Positions 20,873-31,331 are shown, counted from the stretch's first letter. The stretch: 64,000 bases of DNA from JACCXG01 sp963785755 (GCA_963785755.1 CAWAXG010000016.1:1-64000); one strand, 5' to 3'. Translations and numbers: made by a program. The notes: generated by a model from the letters alone, not told the origin.

Positions 20873-20878
20873 TAGAAT
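20873..20878 (+). promoter_or_regulatory. Possible -10 element TAGAAT before a kinase gene
   Basis: TAGAAT followed by CG lies 45 bases before the ATG at 20924. GGGAG at 20914-20918 serves as ribosome binding site, so this kinase has an ordinary leader, unlike its paralogues at 16714 and 39037. Confidence 0.4.
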
Positions 20879-20923
20879 CGTGGCCGCTCACAAGCCAGTC
20901 GTTCAACCATCCCGGGAGCCACC

Positions 20924-23757
20924 ATGTCGCTCAATGCGGGAACGCGGCTCGGGCCGTACAGATCAGCCGGCCGATCGGATCGGGCGGAATGGGCGACGTC
21001 TACCGGGCGCGTGACACGCGCCTCGGCCGCGATGTCGCCGTCAAGGTGCTGCCGCCCGCGATGGCCGGGGATCCCGATCGCCAGGCGCGGTTCGAGCGCG
21101 AAGCGCGCGTCGTCGCCTCGCTGAGCCACCCGCATATCTGCGCGATCTACGACGTCGGACGGCAGCCGGATGCCGCCGGACGGCCGATCGAGTTCCTCGT
21201 CATGGAGCTGCTCGACGGCGAGACGCTGGCCGCCCGGCTCGCGCGACGCGGCGGCCGCTCCGGCGCGCGCGTGGGTTCGGCGGGCGCGACCCCGACACCG
21301 CGGGCGATCTCCTCGTCCTCTTCAGCGACGGGAACCGATGCGCGACCAGGCGGGACCGGTGGCGGCCGGGCGCTTCCCCTCGACGAGACACTGCGAATCG
21401 CGACCGAGCTGGCCGAGGCGCTCGCCGCCGCGCATCGGGCCGGCATCGTCCATCGGGATCTGAAACCGGCGAACGTCATGCTCACCAGGACCGGCGTGAA
21501 GGTCCTGGACTTCGGGCTCGCCAAGCTGCACGAGCCGTCGGCGGCGGCGCGCCTGGACTACGCGACGGCGACGGCGCCGCTCACGGACGTGGGTGTCGTG
21601 ATGGGCACGATGCCCTACATGGCGCCGGAGCAGGTGCAAGGGCACGACGTGGATGCGCGCGCCGATCTGTTCGCGTTCGGCGCCATCCTGCACGAGCTGG
21701 CGACCGGCGAGCGCGCCTTCGCCGCAGACAGCCAGGCCGGGCTGATTGCGGCGCTGCTGGACCAGCACCCGCGTCCGATTTCGACGATCGTGCCGTCCGC
21801 GCCCCGTTCGCTCGAACGGGTCGTGCAGCGCTGCCTCGAGAAGGACCGCGACGACCGCTGGCAGAGCGCGCAGGACCTCGCCGCGGAGCTGAAGTGGATC
21901 GATCAGAGCCTCCATCAGCCCGAGTCGGGTGGGGCTCCGGTGCTCGCTCCGGCGGCGTCGCGGCGATGGATGTTCACGGCCGCCGGCCTCGCGCTCGCGG
22001 CCGCGGTCTTTCTCACGCTTTTCCTGGTCGACCGCTTTGCCAGGCGCGAGGCTCCCGCGACCGCCGCGCCGCCGATTCATTCGCGGGTGCGGCTGCCAGA
22101 GGGCGTCCTCCTCGCGGGATGGGGATCCCCTGTCATCGCGTTGTCGCCGGACGGCCGGCTCCTTGCCTTCGTCGGAATGAAAAATGGTGTCCCGAAGCTG
22201 TTCGTTCACCGCCTCGATCGGGATCAGACCATCGAGGTTCCCGACAGCACCGAGGCAGAGGGCCCCTTCTTCTCTCCCGACGCGCAATGGATCGCCTTCG
22301 CGGTCGGCGTGTCGTCGCGCTCGGGCATGAAAGGAGAGCTCAAGAAGTATTCGCTCGCGACCGGCCTCACCCAGTCAATCACCGAGACTGCCGATTTCTT
22401 TGGCGGCACCTGGCGTGCCGACGGCACGATCTTTTTCATGGGAAGGAACGGCGAGCACCTGCGAAAGGTGCGCGCGGAAGGCGGCAGGCATGAGCCCGCA
22501 CTCGCCGCGGTTCGGCCGACTGGCCGCAAGGTCGGAAACTACGGGTACCGGCCGACCCTGCTGCCCGGCGGCCGGATCCTGGTAAACGTCGAAGCGGACG
22601 ACGGGGAGCCTCGGCCGGCGATTGTGAACCTGGACAACGGGGACATCTCGGTGCTCGAGATTGTCAGCCCTAGTACCATCTACATCGCAAGCGGACATCT
22701 TCTCTACATGCGGATGGACGGAACGATGATGGCGGTCCCGTTCGACGCGAAGAGCGGGACCGTCGCCGGAGCCGAGGTGGCCGTCATCAGTGGGACGAGC
22801 GTCGTTGGCAACTGGGAGCCGGCAGTGGCTGTCTCCGATTCTGGCGTCCTCGCGTACTCGACCGGTCCTGTGACCGGCAGCAGCTGGACCAGTTCCCGCC
22901 TCGTGCGCATTGCCAACGGCGCCACCAGCCCGCTGCCGTTCGACGCCGAGTACTTCCGCGACGTGAAAGTGTCCGACGATGGAAACCTCGTGGCGACCAC
23001 CACGACGGATGACTCTCTGTGGATCTACGACCTGCGGCGGCAGACGAGGAGCAAACTTCCGGACGGAGAAGTGCGCCATCGGGCGTTGCCCGCGTGGAGC
23101 CCGGACAGCAGCCGCATCGTCTTCGTCGCGCCGATGGCGGGGTGGCCGCTCTACGTGCAGAGGGTAGATGGCGTCTCCCTTCCGGAGATGATCTTCCGTC
23201 TTCCGGATGAGAAGGGCGCTGGCGCGTTCACGCCGGACGGTCTGTTCTATGTGTTCACGCACCTCAGATCAGGAACCACGGCCGGTTCCCAGCTGTTCCG
23301 CATCCCGCTTGCCGGCAATCAGCAGGCCGAGCGTCTGACGAAATCCACGGCCGCGGAATCGAGGCCGGCGTTCTCGCCCGACGGCAAGTGGCTGGCGTAC
23401 GCCGCGAGTGACACCGGCAGGTTCGAAGTGTTCCTGCAGCCGTATCCCGAGCTCGATCGCCGGCTGCAGGTGTCGGTCTCAGGGGGCTCGGTGCCGCGAT
23501 GGTCGGCGGATAGCGGCACGCTCTTCTACAGCAACGGGCCGCGTCTGCTTGCCGTGGCGATCTCGGGAACGGGCGCGAACGTAACGGTCGGTCAACCGCG
23601 GGAGGTCATGAACATGCCGGGCATCCGCAGCGTGCAGCCGGCGCCCGACGGGTCGTTCATCGCCCTGCAGACGCGGACCGACGTCGGTACCGTCACCGAG
23701 CTCCGGCTCGTCGTCAACTGGTTCGACGAGTTGAGGCGGATCGCGCCGGCGAAGTAA
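20924..23757 (+). CDS. Membrane Ser/Thr protein kinase with TolB-like propeller, one slip at codon 12
   Basis: The start MSLNAGTRLGPY at 20924 loses one base near 20957 (tac-gag becomes tac-ag). Restoring it gives GPYEISRPIGSGGMGDVYRA. Then follow VAVKVLP, IVHRDLKPANVML, VLDFGLAKL, PYMAPEQVQG and the C-lobe. A membrane helix (MFTAAGLALAAAVFLTLFLV, about 21970-22030) leads to a propeller with repeated SPDG or SPDA turns, ending LVVNWFDELRRIAPAK. Unusually, about 45 residues of Gly/Ser/Pro-rich sequence (near 21240-21370) are inserted between the hinge and helix alphaE, just before LPLDETLRIA. It is intact after codon 12, and about 944 aa in all. Confidence 0.88.
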
Positions 23758-23792
23758 GCGATCTTCAGGGGCGCCGAATCGGTCGATAGTCG

Positions 23793-24002
23793 TCACCTTT
23801 GAGGCGCGCGATTGCACATCCGGATGAGAGAGGACTGGAGCGTCGATGCCACGACCGCATCGCGGAGCGAGTGCAGCTCGGGAACGATCCGCAATTCGAC
23901 GTCGCGGGCGAGCAGCGCGCCGATGGCGCCTTCAATCACGTCTACCCGCACCGGCCGCACCGTCAGCGGGCTCACGAAGTACCCAGCGCACTCGGAATCT
24001 CT
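23793..24002 (-). pseudogene. Unrecognised C-terminal fragment
   Basis: Behind the minus-strand GNAT gene the reading FVSPLTVRPVRVDVIEGAIG, then ALLARDVELRIVPELHSLRD, then AVVASTLQSSLIRMC has regular alternation of hydrophobic residues and stops cleanly near 23793. It looks like the end of a real alpha/beta protein but has no upstream part of its own. I do not recognise the family. It could be a relic, or a gene whose start was lost by an assembly slip. Confidence 0.25.
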
Positions 24003-24003
24003 G

Positions 24004-24462
24004 CTACTCCGCGCCTCCCCACGTGTCCCGGGTGTACGCGTAGGTGACTTCATCCTCGCCAGGCAGCGGAACGCCGCCGGTACTCGCGTACAATCGCGTC
24101 GCCGGAATGTTCGACCGGCCTGTTGGCACCCACATCTTCATGACATCAGCCGTCCGGCAAATGGCCTTGAGCGCCGCGATCATCCGCGTGCCGACGCCGC
24201 GACGCCGGTGAGATTCGGCGACTCCGATCTCGTAGAAGAACATCATCTGCTGATCGCGATCCACCCGGTCCAACAGATACGCGACGATGTACCCGACAGG
24301 AATGCCGTCGTCGGTTGCCACGATCAGCACGTTCTCGAGCCGCGACAGGAACTTCCTCAAGTATTCGGGCGATGGGGTGGGGTATCCATCGGGTCCTTTG
24401 AGGCGTGCGATGGTGTCGACGCCGGTGGCGTACTCCTCAGGTCCAAGTCGACGAATGTCCAC
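24004..24462 (-). CDS. GNAT acetyltransferase, AAC(3)-I-like
   Basis: 152 aa. The acetyl-CoA site motif A is clear: EIGVAESHRRRGVGTRMIAA (Q/R-x-x-G-x-G/A as RRRGVG), preceded by the strand ENVLIVATDDGIPVGYIVAY and followed by MKMWVPTGRSNIPATRLY. The overall order resembles aminoglycoside 3-N-acetyltransferases of the small GNAT type (AAC(3)-I), but the substrate cannot be read from sequence. The start is GTG (MDIRRLGPEE) with GGAGAGGAG just upstream. It is divergent from a large AAC(3)-type gene; their starts are 79 bases apart. Confidence 0.75.
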   Translation of the reverse strand: MDIRRLGPEEYATGVDTIARLKGPDGYPTPSPEYLRKFLSRLENVLIVATDDGIPVGYIVAYLLDRVDRDQQMMFFYEIGVAESHRRRGVGTRMIAALKAICRTADVMKMWVPTGRSNIPATRLYASTGGVPLPGEDEVTYAYTRDTWGGAE

Positions 24463-24528
24463 GAGTGGCTCCTCTCCGACGGTCGCGGTCGATCAAGCGT
24501 CGGTCAGCGCCGTCAACCGCCTCCCGTC

Positions 24529-24534
24529 TACAAT
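24529..24534 (+). promoter_or_regulatory. -10 element TACAAT, leaderless spacing
   Basis: TACAAT lies 7 bases before the ATG at 24542, so transcription would begin at or next to the start codon. There is no Shine-Dalgarno sequence in between. Confidence 0.5.
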
Positions 24535-24541
24535 TCGGCGA

Positions 24542-25313
24542 ATGTACTCCCGACAGGAACTGGCAGACGGTTTCCGACGGCTTGGAGTTCGGCCTGGGCA
24601 CTGCGTCATGCTGCACGCGTCCGTCCGTGCGGTCGGCGTGGTCGCGGGCGGTCCTGATCAAATCCATCTTGCGCTCAAGGACGCGCTGACTCCTGATGGC
24701 GCGCTAATCATGTACGCGAGTTGTCCGGCCCACACGGATGAAATCGGGCGCGGGAATCTCACGCCCGGCGAAGAACGCGAGCTGCTCGAGAAATTGCCCG
24801 CCTTCGACCCCTTCGTTGCGAGGTCCCAGCGTGAGAACGGCACCCTGGTCGAGTTCCTGCGGACGTATCCGGGTTCAATCGTGAACAAGCACGTCGCCCG
24901 GTTTGTGGTGTGGGGAAAGCGCGCCCGCCAGCTCCTGACGCCGCAGCCATGGAATTATGCCTTCGGATCGGGATCGCTTCTCGACCGGTTCGTTGCCGAC
25001 GATGGCCAGATCCTCCTGCTCGGATGCGACCACGATAACGTGACGTTCTTGCATTATGTCGAGCACATCATCGACGTCCCTGACAAGCGTGTGGCCAGGT
25101 TCAAGGTGCCGGTCGACGAGCACGGCATGCGCGTGTGGCGGGAGATGGAGGAATTCGGACACGTACTTGGCGCAGACGGGGAATTCAGGCGGCCTGGTTG
25201 GCGATGCCCGGGCCTTCGTTCTAAGTTCTCGTGGCCTGGGGGACTTCTCATTACCTGTGATGCAGGTCATCGCTGCTGATGCGGGCGCCGCGTCGAGGCT
25301 CTTGAGCGCGTAG
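24542..25313 (+). CDS. AAC(3)-family aminoglycoside N-acetyltransferase (Antibiotic_NAT), one slip near the end
   Basis: Acetylates amino groups of aminoglycosides or related amino-sugars using acetyl-CoA. Family features: VMLHASVRAVGVVAGGPDQ near the start, TLVEFLRTYPGSIVNKHVAR with the acidic/His region, and the signature LLLGCDHDNVTFLHYVEHI, where the conserved DxxT/H core is kept. A one-base slip near 25195 replaces the true end; reading through gives GLVGDARAFVLSSRGLGDFS and a stop at 25311-25313. The total of about 256 aa fits the family. The start is MYSRQELADGFRRLG at 24542. The pairing with a divergent AAC(3)-I-like gene is notable. Environmental members may act on the cell's own metabolites rather than on antibiotics. 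Confidence 0.85.
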
Positions 25314-25357
25314 TCACGAGAAGCCCCGAGCTCGATCGAGGATGCGGAAGACGGTCG

Positions 25358-25377
25358 ACTTCCGGCTGAAGGCGGAA
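25358..25377. repeat. REP-like hairpin
   Basis: CTTCCG (25358-25363) and CGGAAG (25372-25377) form a short stem around GCTGAAGG. It lies in the gap between the acetyltransferase and the permease. I saw no second copy in the window. Confidence 0.3.
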
Positions 25378-25452
25378 GGAAACCGTGTGTTCTGCCCCTA
25401 CGACGCTGTACGCTGGCACCAACCCAACGACCGCACATTCCGTCCAACCCAC

Positions 25453-27922
25453 ATGCTGACCGACCTTCGCGACGCCTTCCGTGCCCTTCGCGCCTTCCCC
25501 GTGGTCACGACCGTCGCGGTGCTGTCGCTGGCACTGGGGATCGGCGCCAATACCGCCATTTTCTCGATCGTGAACAGCCTGGTGCTGAGGTCGCTGCCGG
25601 TGGCCGAGCCGGACCGGCTCGTGCAGATCGCGATTGGCGAGCGCCAGACCTACATGACGAATCCGCAATGGGAGCAGATTCGCGACCGGCCCGAGCTGTT
25701 CGACAGCGTGTTCGTCTGGTCGAATGCCCGGTTCGATCTCGCGAGCGGTGGTCAGACCGAGTACGTCAACGGCCTGTGGGTGAGCGGTCGCTTCTTCGAG
25801 GGCCTTCGGGTCCCGGCGATTCTGGGGCGCACGTTCTCGCCGGAAGACGATCGCCGCGGCGGCGGTCCCGACGGTCCCGTTGCCGTGATCAGCTACGCCT
25901 TCTGGCAGCGCCGCTATGCCGGCGCCGCGGACGCGGTCGGGAAAGCGGTCTCGCTGGAGCGCGTGTCGTTCACGATCGTCGGCGTCACGCCGCCGGACTT
26001 CACCGGCGTCGAGCCCGGGCGCGCCTTCGACGTGGCCGTGCCGCTCGGTACCGAGCCGTTGATTCGAGGCCGGGACACCGCCCTCGATCGCCGGTCGACG
26101 TGGTGGCTGCAGATGGTCGCCCGATTGAAACCGGCGCAGAGCCTCGAGGCTGCGCAGGCAGGGCTGCGCGGCGTGCAGCCGCAAATCCGTGAGGCGACGC
26201 TGCCGCCGAACTATCGCCCGGAGAACGCGGACCGCTATCTCGCGGACGGCTTCACCTTGAAGCCGGCGGCAACCGGTCCGTCGGGACTGCGGGCTCGCTA
26301 CCAGCGGCCGCTCGTCGCCATCCTCATCGTCGTCTCGCTGGTGCTGCTGATCGCGTGCGCCAACATCGCCAACCTGCTGCTCGCGCGCGCGGCGGCGCGG
26401 CGTCACGAGCTCAGCGTCCGCCTTGCCCTCGGCGCGTCGCGCTGGCGGCTCGCACGACAACTGCTGATGGAGAGTCTGCTGTTGTCCGGCGCGGGCGCGG
26501 CCGTCGGGCTCCTGTTCGCGCTCTGGGGCAGCCAGGTCCTGGTCGGGCAGCTGTCGACGGCCACCAGCACGGTGTACCTGAATCTGTCGCTCGACTGGCG
26601 TGTGCTTGCATTCACACTCACGGTCGCGGTCTTGACGGCGGTGCTCTTCGGCACCGCGCCCGCCCTGCGCGCGGCCGGCGTCGAGCCGAACGAGGGCTTG
26701 AAGGAACACGGCCGCGCGATCGCCGGCGAACCGCGCTTCGGGCTCGGCAGCCTGCTCGTCGCCGGGCAGGTCGCCCTGTCGCTGGTGCTCATCGTCGCCG
26801 CGGGACTCTTCGTCCGCACGTTCGTGTCGCTGACACACACCACGCTGGGATTCGATGCCGATCGCGTTCTCGTCGTGGACATGAACGCACGGCGCAGCAG
26901 CGTGCCGCCGGAGCAGCGCGCGGCGCTGTACGAACGGACCCGGCAGGCGGTGCTGGCGCTCCCCGGCGTCGAGGCGGCGGGGACCGCCACGATGACGCCG
27001 GTCAGCGGCAGCATGTGGAACACGCACCTCGAGAACCCCGAGGGCCTGTCGCTGCCGCCGAACGAACGCGAGTCGTACGTCAACCTGATCTCACCGGGAT
27101 GGATGACCACCTACGGGACCAGATTGATCGCCGGACGTGATTTCACGGACGCGGATCGGCAGGGCACGCCGCACGTGCTCCTCGTCAACGAGACCTTTGC
27201 GAAGAAATTCTTTCCAGGCCGCAGCCCGATCGGCCAGCGCGTTCGCGAGGTCGGCGATCCGGTGCGGAAGCCGCCCGAGCGCGAGATCGTCGGCGTCGTC
27301 GGCGATGCCGTATACGCCTCGCTCCGCCAGGCCGTGCCGCCGACGATGTATCAGGCGCTGGCGCAGGACGAGAACCCGGGCTCGTCGATGACGCTGCACG
27401 TGCGCGCCGCGACCGGTTCGCCAGTTCTGCTGACGCGCAGCATCGCGGACACGATCGGCCAGCTCGACAAGGACATCGCGCTGACGTTCCGGCCGCTCAC
27501 GAGCCATGTCGAATCCAGCAGCAATCAGGAACGCGTCGTCGCGATGTTGTCCGGGTTCTTCGGCGTGCTCGCGCTGCTGCTCGCGGCGGTCGGGCTCTAC
27601 GGAATGATGTTGGTACTCGGTCAGCCGGCGCCGTTCCGAGATCGGCATCCGCATGGCGCTCGGCGCCGCGCCGTCCGGGGTCATCGCACTCGTGCTGCGC
27701 CGGGCCGCCGTGCTGATCATCGGCGGCATCGTCGCCGGCGGCGGCATCGCGTTGTGGGCGGCGAAGTTCGTCAGTCCGCTGCTCTTCGGATTGCAGCCGC
27801 GCGATCCCGTCACGCTTGCGGCGGCGACGCTCGTGCTCACGGTCATCGGTGCGGTTGCCGGGTGGGTGCCGGCACGCCGTGCCGCGCGGATCGATCCGGC
27901 ACGGGTGTTAAGAGAGGGTTAG
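25453..27922 (+). CDS. ADOP-type MacB/FtsX-like permease, one frame slip
   Basis: About 820 aa, made of two FtsX-like halves. It has an N-terminal membrane helix (TTVAVLSLALGIGANTAIFS), a large periplasmic MacB_PCD region, then three helices starting at VAILIVVSLVLLIACANIAN, a second PCD region starting near DADRVLVVDMNAR, and a last set of helices. A slip near 27620-27650 breaks LYGMM; the other frame resumes EIGIRMALGAAPSGVIAL and ends ARIDPARVLREG. The ATG at 25453 (MLTDLRDAFRALRAFP) is chosen because this is the usual ADOP start. No ABC ATPase or membrane-fusion gene is adjacent, as is usual for these orphan permeases. Its substrate is unknown. Confidence 0.88.
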
Positions 27923-27928
27923 GCGTCG

Positions 27929-28003
27929 GTTCAGGGGTTCAAGAGTTCAATGGTTCATGGGTTCGGGTTCAGGGGTTCACAGGTTCGGTTCACGGGTTCG
28001 ATG
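27929..28003. repeat. Short-period repeat, GGTTCA units, between two convergent stops
   Basis: About 75 bp built from degenerate units GGTTCA / GGGTTCAA / GGGTTCG. It begins six bases after the ADOP stop and runs into the 3' end of the minus-strand GNAT gene; that gene's stop (27990-27992) and last codons are made of repeat sequence. The function is unknown. Confidence 0.7.
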
Positions 28004-28538
28004 CGAAGCACAGTTCGTAGCAGAGCACGTCCTGCAGCACGCCTGGCGCGAGATTCGGGAATTCGACCTGTTGGGTCCAGTTGGTATCGCGTACGAAGCC
28101 GCACTTCTCGAGAATGCGCCAGGATTTCTGGTGCTCCGGGTGGCACTGCGCGATGAGCCGTTTCACGCCGATCTGTGGCGCGATCTGGACCATGGCCGTG
28201 AGCGCCTCGGTCGCGTAGCCTTTGCCCCACGCATCCTTCGCCAGCACATAGCCAGTGACGGCACCGTCTGCGCCAGCGAACGCCAGTCCGGTACCGCCAA
28301 GCAGCTGCCCGTCGTCGCGTGACCGGATCAAGTACGGGCCGGCCGGCCAGTCCTCCCAGGACTGGGCGCTGAACATCAAGAACTCCTCTGTTTCGGCGAT
28401 CGATTGATGGCGGCGCCATGAGAGATAGCGGGTCACTTCCGGATCGCTGGCGTAGCGGTGAAAGATCGATTCAGCGTCGCCAGCTTCGGGACGGCTGAGG
28501 ACGAGCCTCGCGGTCAGTATCTCCAGAGGTGCTTGCAT
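27990..28538 (-). CDS. GNAT acetyltransferase, RimJ/RimL-like
   Basis: 182 aa from the ATG at 28538. The start LEILTARLVLSRPEAGDAES and the SDPEVTRYLSWR segment are typical of the RimJ/RimL branch of GNATs (N-terminal protein or small-molecule acetyltransferases). Motif A reads GYVLAKDAWGKGYATEALTA (G-x-G-x-A form), followed by IAQCHPEHQKSWRILEKCGF. The longer reading to 28655 passes through a TACTTGTT-type repeat and is not credible. The last residues are encoded by the GGTTCA repeat. The substrate cannot be read from sequence. Confidence 0.8.
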   Translation of the reverse strand: MQAPLEILTARLVLSRPEAGDAESIFHRYASDPEVTRYLSWRRHQSIAETEEFLMFSAQSWEDWPAGPYLIRSRDDGQLLGGTGLAFAGADGAVTGYVLAKDAWGKGYATEALTAMVQIAPQIGVKRLIAQCHPEHQKSWRILEKCGFVRDTNWTQQVEFPNLAPGVLQDVLCYELCFASNP

Positions 28539-28540
28539 GG

Positions 28541-28574
28541 CCAAGTAGCAAGGAACAAGTAACAAGTACCACGG
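28541..28574. repeat. Short-period repeat, AACAAGTA units
   Basis: CAAGTAGCAAGGAACAAGTA and the following ACAAGTACC form about four imperfect units directly upstream of the GNAT start at 28538. A translated reading (WYLLLVPCYL) is an artefact of the repeat. Confidence 0.5.
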
Positions 28575-28663
28575 AATGAGTGAACGCTCGATCGGGCGCA
28601 CGACGAGGCTCTTTTCGTCAGGAGCCGGTGACAGTTCGAGAGCGAGCCAGAACACGCCCGCGG

Positions 28664-30724
28664 TCAGGCGGGTCGTCCTTGATGCCTGCTGTGGATCGAC
28701 TCGCGCGTGTGACTCATCTCGACGACGTAGACGTTAATCGGTCCGACGCCCTTTACATCGATCTCACCCGTTCCTAACGTCGGGATATAGCCTCGGACAA
28801 GTTCGTTGGTGCGATCGGAGAGAAGAATGCGGCCCGGTGGAGCATTGGCTTCGAGCCGTTGCGCCAGGTTCACCGGTGCGCCGACGACTGTATATGACAA
28901 GCGTTGCGCCGATCCCATGTTGCCGACGATTACGTGCCCCGTGTTTATGCCGATCCGTATCTGAATGGGCGGTTGATCCTCTCGCCGCCACGACTCGTTC
29001 AGCTCTTCAACCCGTGCCTGCATGTCGATGGCCGTTCGGACAGCGCGGAGCGCATGGTCAGGCTGAAGATCCGGATGGCCATAGAACGCCATCAAACCAT
29101 CACCGATGAACTTGTCGACTGTACCATCGTGACGAAACACCGCGCCAACCATCGCGTCGAAGTAAGTGTTGAGAAAACGCTGCACTTGTTCCGCGCTCAT
29201 GGTTCTGCTGCGGCCAGTGAACCCTCGGATGTCACTGAAGAGAATCGTGAGCTCCTTCTCCTCACCCGTTGAGGTCACCAGCGCCGGATTGTCAATGATG
29301 CGCTCGACGAGCTTGGGGGGGAAGTAGGCCTCGAAGGACCTGCGGAGCACCGCTCGCTGCTTCTCCTCCACGATGTACCGATACGCCAGAATCGAGCCGG
29401 CGGCGAGGGTTAGCACTAGCGGCGGCCGTACTATGTTCAGTAAGAGCCCTTGCCAGAGGAAGGCGGTCGCCGCGCCTGCGACGTACATAACGCCGACGGT
29501 CAGCGCTGCGGCTGTGAACCAGCGGGCACTCACCGCCACTGCCATGGCGACGAGAATTGCCGCGAGGAGAAGTTCCAGCGCGAACATACGAAGGCCCGTG
29601 ACCTCGCGCATGAACGTCCCCGTCAGAATCGTGTGCATTGCATTTGCGTGCACAGCTGCTAGTGGAAGCCGCGAGTCCGTGGGTGCGGGGCCGACGTCCG
29701 CAGAGCCCGTGGTCGTCTCCGACACGACGACGACTTTGCCGTTCAGCTCGTCACGCCAGCGATCCAGTTCGTCCCGGCTTTCAGCCGCGCGCCAGACGTC
29801 CGCAAAGCTGTAGTGCTTCATGCTTTCCCACGGACCGATGAAGTTGATGATCATCCGTCCTTGCCCATCAATGGGGATGACGATATCGGAAGGCGTTGTG
29901 GCGCCTTTACGGCGAACGTTCTTGAGGGTGACCGCGCGGCCTGGCTCGAGAACGATCTCCGACGGGTCGACGTGCAGGTAATCGCAGATGGCCCGGAACG
30001 CCAGGCTGGGGAAAAATCCATCGCCGAAGCGCGCGAGCAGCATGACACGCCGGTAGACGCCATCAGGGTCAGGCTCCACGTTGAGGAACCCGAGGCCCCG
30101 CGATCGAGAGGCCAGCTCGGGAAACGTCAGCAACGGAGCGACAAGGGCCGGAACAGATGCTGGATCCCCTTCGACCCGGATACGCCACTTCGTCCGATCA
30201 AGGTATGCCTGATCCTGCGCCGCCACCGGCCCGGGTGAACCTGCCTCGCCCCAGCGGAACGCCGCCCCGAAATAGATCGTCCCCGCTTGCGCCGTCGCGC
30301 CGACGAGCGCTGCGTCTTCAGCGATGCCAGTGGGCGCCGCAAAGATAAAATCGAATACCTGCGCGACAACGCCCATATGCGTCAGGTTCCGCACCACATC
30401 AGCGAAGTGCGAGCGATTCAAATAAGACGCCGCGAGCGCGCGGACGCTCGAATCATTCAGGTCGACGTGGACAATCGTGTCGTCGTATGCCGGCGTCAGA
30501 CGCGGATGTGCCGTTCGCAGGTGGAAGAGGCGGTCAAGAGTACGCGCGTTCCAGGTCTCGAAAACGCCGGGCGCGGCCCAAAAACAGAGGTGACCGGCAA
30601 GCAATGAACCTGCGACCAGGCTGACGATCACGCCAGCGTGACGTCGGTCACTGATGGTCAATGGTGAGCGTCTTGCTGTAAAAATCCACTGCCCGCACTT
30701 CGATGGCAACGTCCGCAACATCAA
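28664..30724 (-). CDS. CHASE2-domain class III adenylate cyclase
   Basis: Makes cyclic AMP in response to a signal outside the cytoplasm. The N-terminal helix (VIVSLVAGSLLAGHLCFWA) leads to a CHASE2 sensor domain (residues about 60-370, with IVHVDLNDSSVRAL and a late ETTTGSADVGPAPTDSRLPL motif). Three membrane helices follow (about 385-465), then the cyclase domain. Metal-binding Asp residues are in ILFSDIRGFTG and DKFIGDGLMAFYG, the purine-specifying Lys is in TVDKFIGD, and the transition-state Asn/Arg are in VGAPVNLAQRLE; all are present, so it should be active. The first 31 codons overlap the DUF4384 gene; a GTG at 30631 is a good alternative start. It forms an operon with DUF4384. Confidence 0.9.
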   Translation of the reverse strand: MMLRTLPSKCGQWIFTARRSPLTISDRRHAGVIVSLVAGSLLAGHLCFWAAPGVFETWNARTLDRLFHLRTAHPRLTPAYDDTIVHVDLNDSSVRALAASYLNRSHFADVVRNLTHMGVVAQVFDFIFAAPTGIAEDAALVGATAQAGTIYFGAAFRWGEAGSPGPVAAQDQAYLDRTKWRIRVEGDPASVPALVAPLLTFPELASRSRGLGFLNVEPDPDGVYRRVMLLARFGDGFFPSLAFRAICDYLHVDPSEIVLEPGRAVTLKNVRRKGATTPSDIVIPIDGQGRMIINFIGPWESMKHYSFADVWRAAESRDELDRWRDELNGKVVVVSETTTGSADVGPAPTDSRLPLAAVHANAMHTILTGTFMREVTGLRMFALELLLAAILVAMAVAVSARWFTAAALTVGVMYVAGAATAFLWQGLLLNIVRPPLVLTLAAGSILAYRYIVEEKQRAVLRRSFEAYFPPKLVERIIDNPALVTSTGEEKELTILFSDIRGFTGRSRTMSAEQVQRFLNTYFDAMVGAVFRHDGTVDKFIGDGLMAFYGHPDLQPDHALRAVRTAIDMQARVEELNESWRREDQPPIQIRIGINTGHVIVGNMGSAQRLSYTVVGAPVNLAQRLEANAPPGRILLSDRTNELVRGYIPTLGTGEIDVKGVGPINVYVVEMSHTRESIHSRHQGRPA

Positions 30725-31331
30725 TCGTAGGGCCGGTGCGCGTGCGGCCCGCGATCGCGAGCGGTCGCTCCGCCGCCGTCTGAAGCGGCTGATGCCGGCG
30801 CTTCAGCTCACGCACTTCCGCGACGATTGCGCGCACCAGAGGCGGCTGCCCAGCCGAGTCGGCGGCTTTGTACGCCGTGAGCAGGTCTTCGAGCTTCTGC
30901 AGGCGTTGCGCGGATGCAAGGATGTGCAGGGTTTCCGTCCCCGTTTGGTCGTCGAGTCGCAACCGACTTGATTCGGACGGAACGTAGTACGCGCCACCAG
31001 CCCCGTAACCGGTGTCGAACTGCGACAGCGATTTCGGGAAGAGCATCGTGACGTCACCGCGCGAGTCGTGGAGCAGCACGTAGACATAGCACTTCACAAC
31101 CGGACTCACGAACAACTGGAGTTCGTCCCCGGCGTGGAGGGCGGCGTCCGCAGTGAGCGACGCAAAGCTCCGCGCGCTGGGCGGCCCCGTCCAGGCGCCG
31201 ACCGCCCACCGAAAGTGAACATTCTGCGTCTGGGCGTGAGCGCCGCTGATGGCGCGCAAAGAAGTGACAAGCAGGAGGAGAGCGACTGCGACCACCGTTC
31301 CGAAGAGGCGTGCTTTGGAGGTGCAAATCAT
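30648..31331 (-). CDS. Secreted DUF4384 protein
   Basis: 227 aa from the ATG at 31331 (MICTSKARLFGTVVAVALLL signal peptide). The DUF4384 core is recognisable: DAALHAGDELQLFVSPVVKC, YVYVLLHDSRGDVTMLFPKS, YYVPSESSRLRLDDQTGTET, LHILASAQR. In other bacteria this domain is found fused or next to caspase-like peptidases and to signalling proteins, and is thought to bind or present a ligand; its biochemistry is unknown. Here it is the first gene of a two-gene operon with the CHASE2 cyclase (overlap about 77 bases) and lies opposite the FG-GAP and CHAT genes. It may be the periplasmic partner of the CHASE2 sensor (inference). Confidence 0.8.
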   Translation of the reverse strand: MICTSKARLFGTVVAVALLLLVTSLRAISGAHAQTQNVHFRWAVGAWTGPPSARSFASLTADAALHAGDELQLFVSPVVKCYVYVLLHDSRGDVTMLFPKSLSQFDTGYGAGGAYYVPSESSRLRLDDQTGTETLHILASAQRLQKLEDLLTAYKAADSAGQPPLVRAIVAEVRELKRRHQPLQTAAERPLAIAGRTRTGPTIDVADVAIEVRAVDFYSKTLTIDHQ

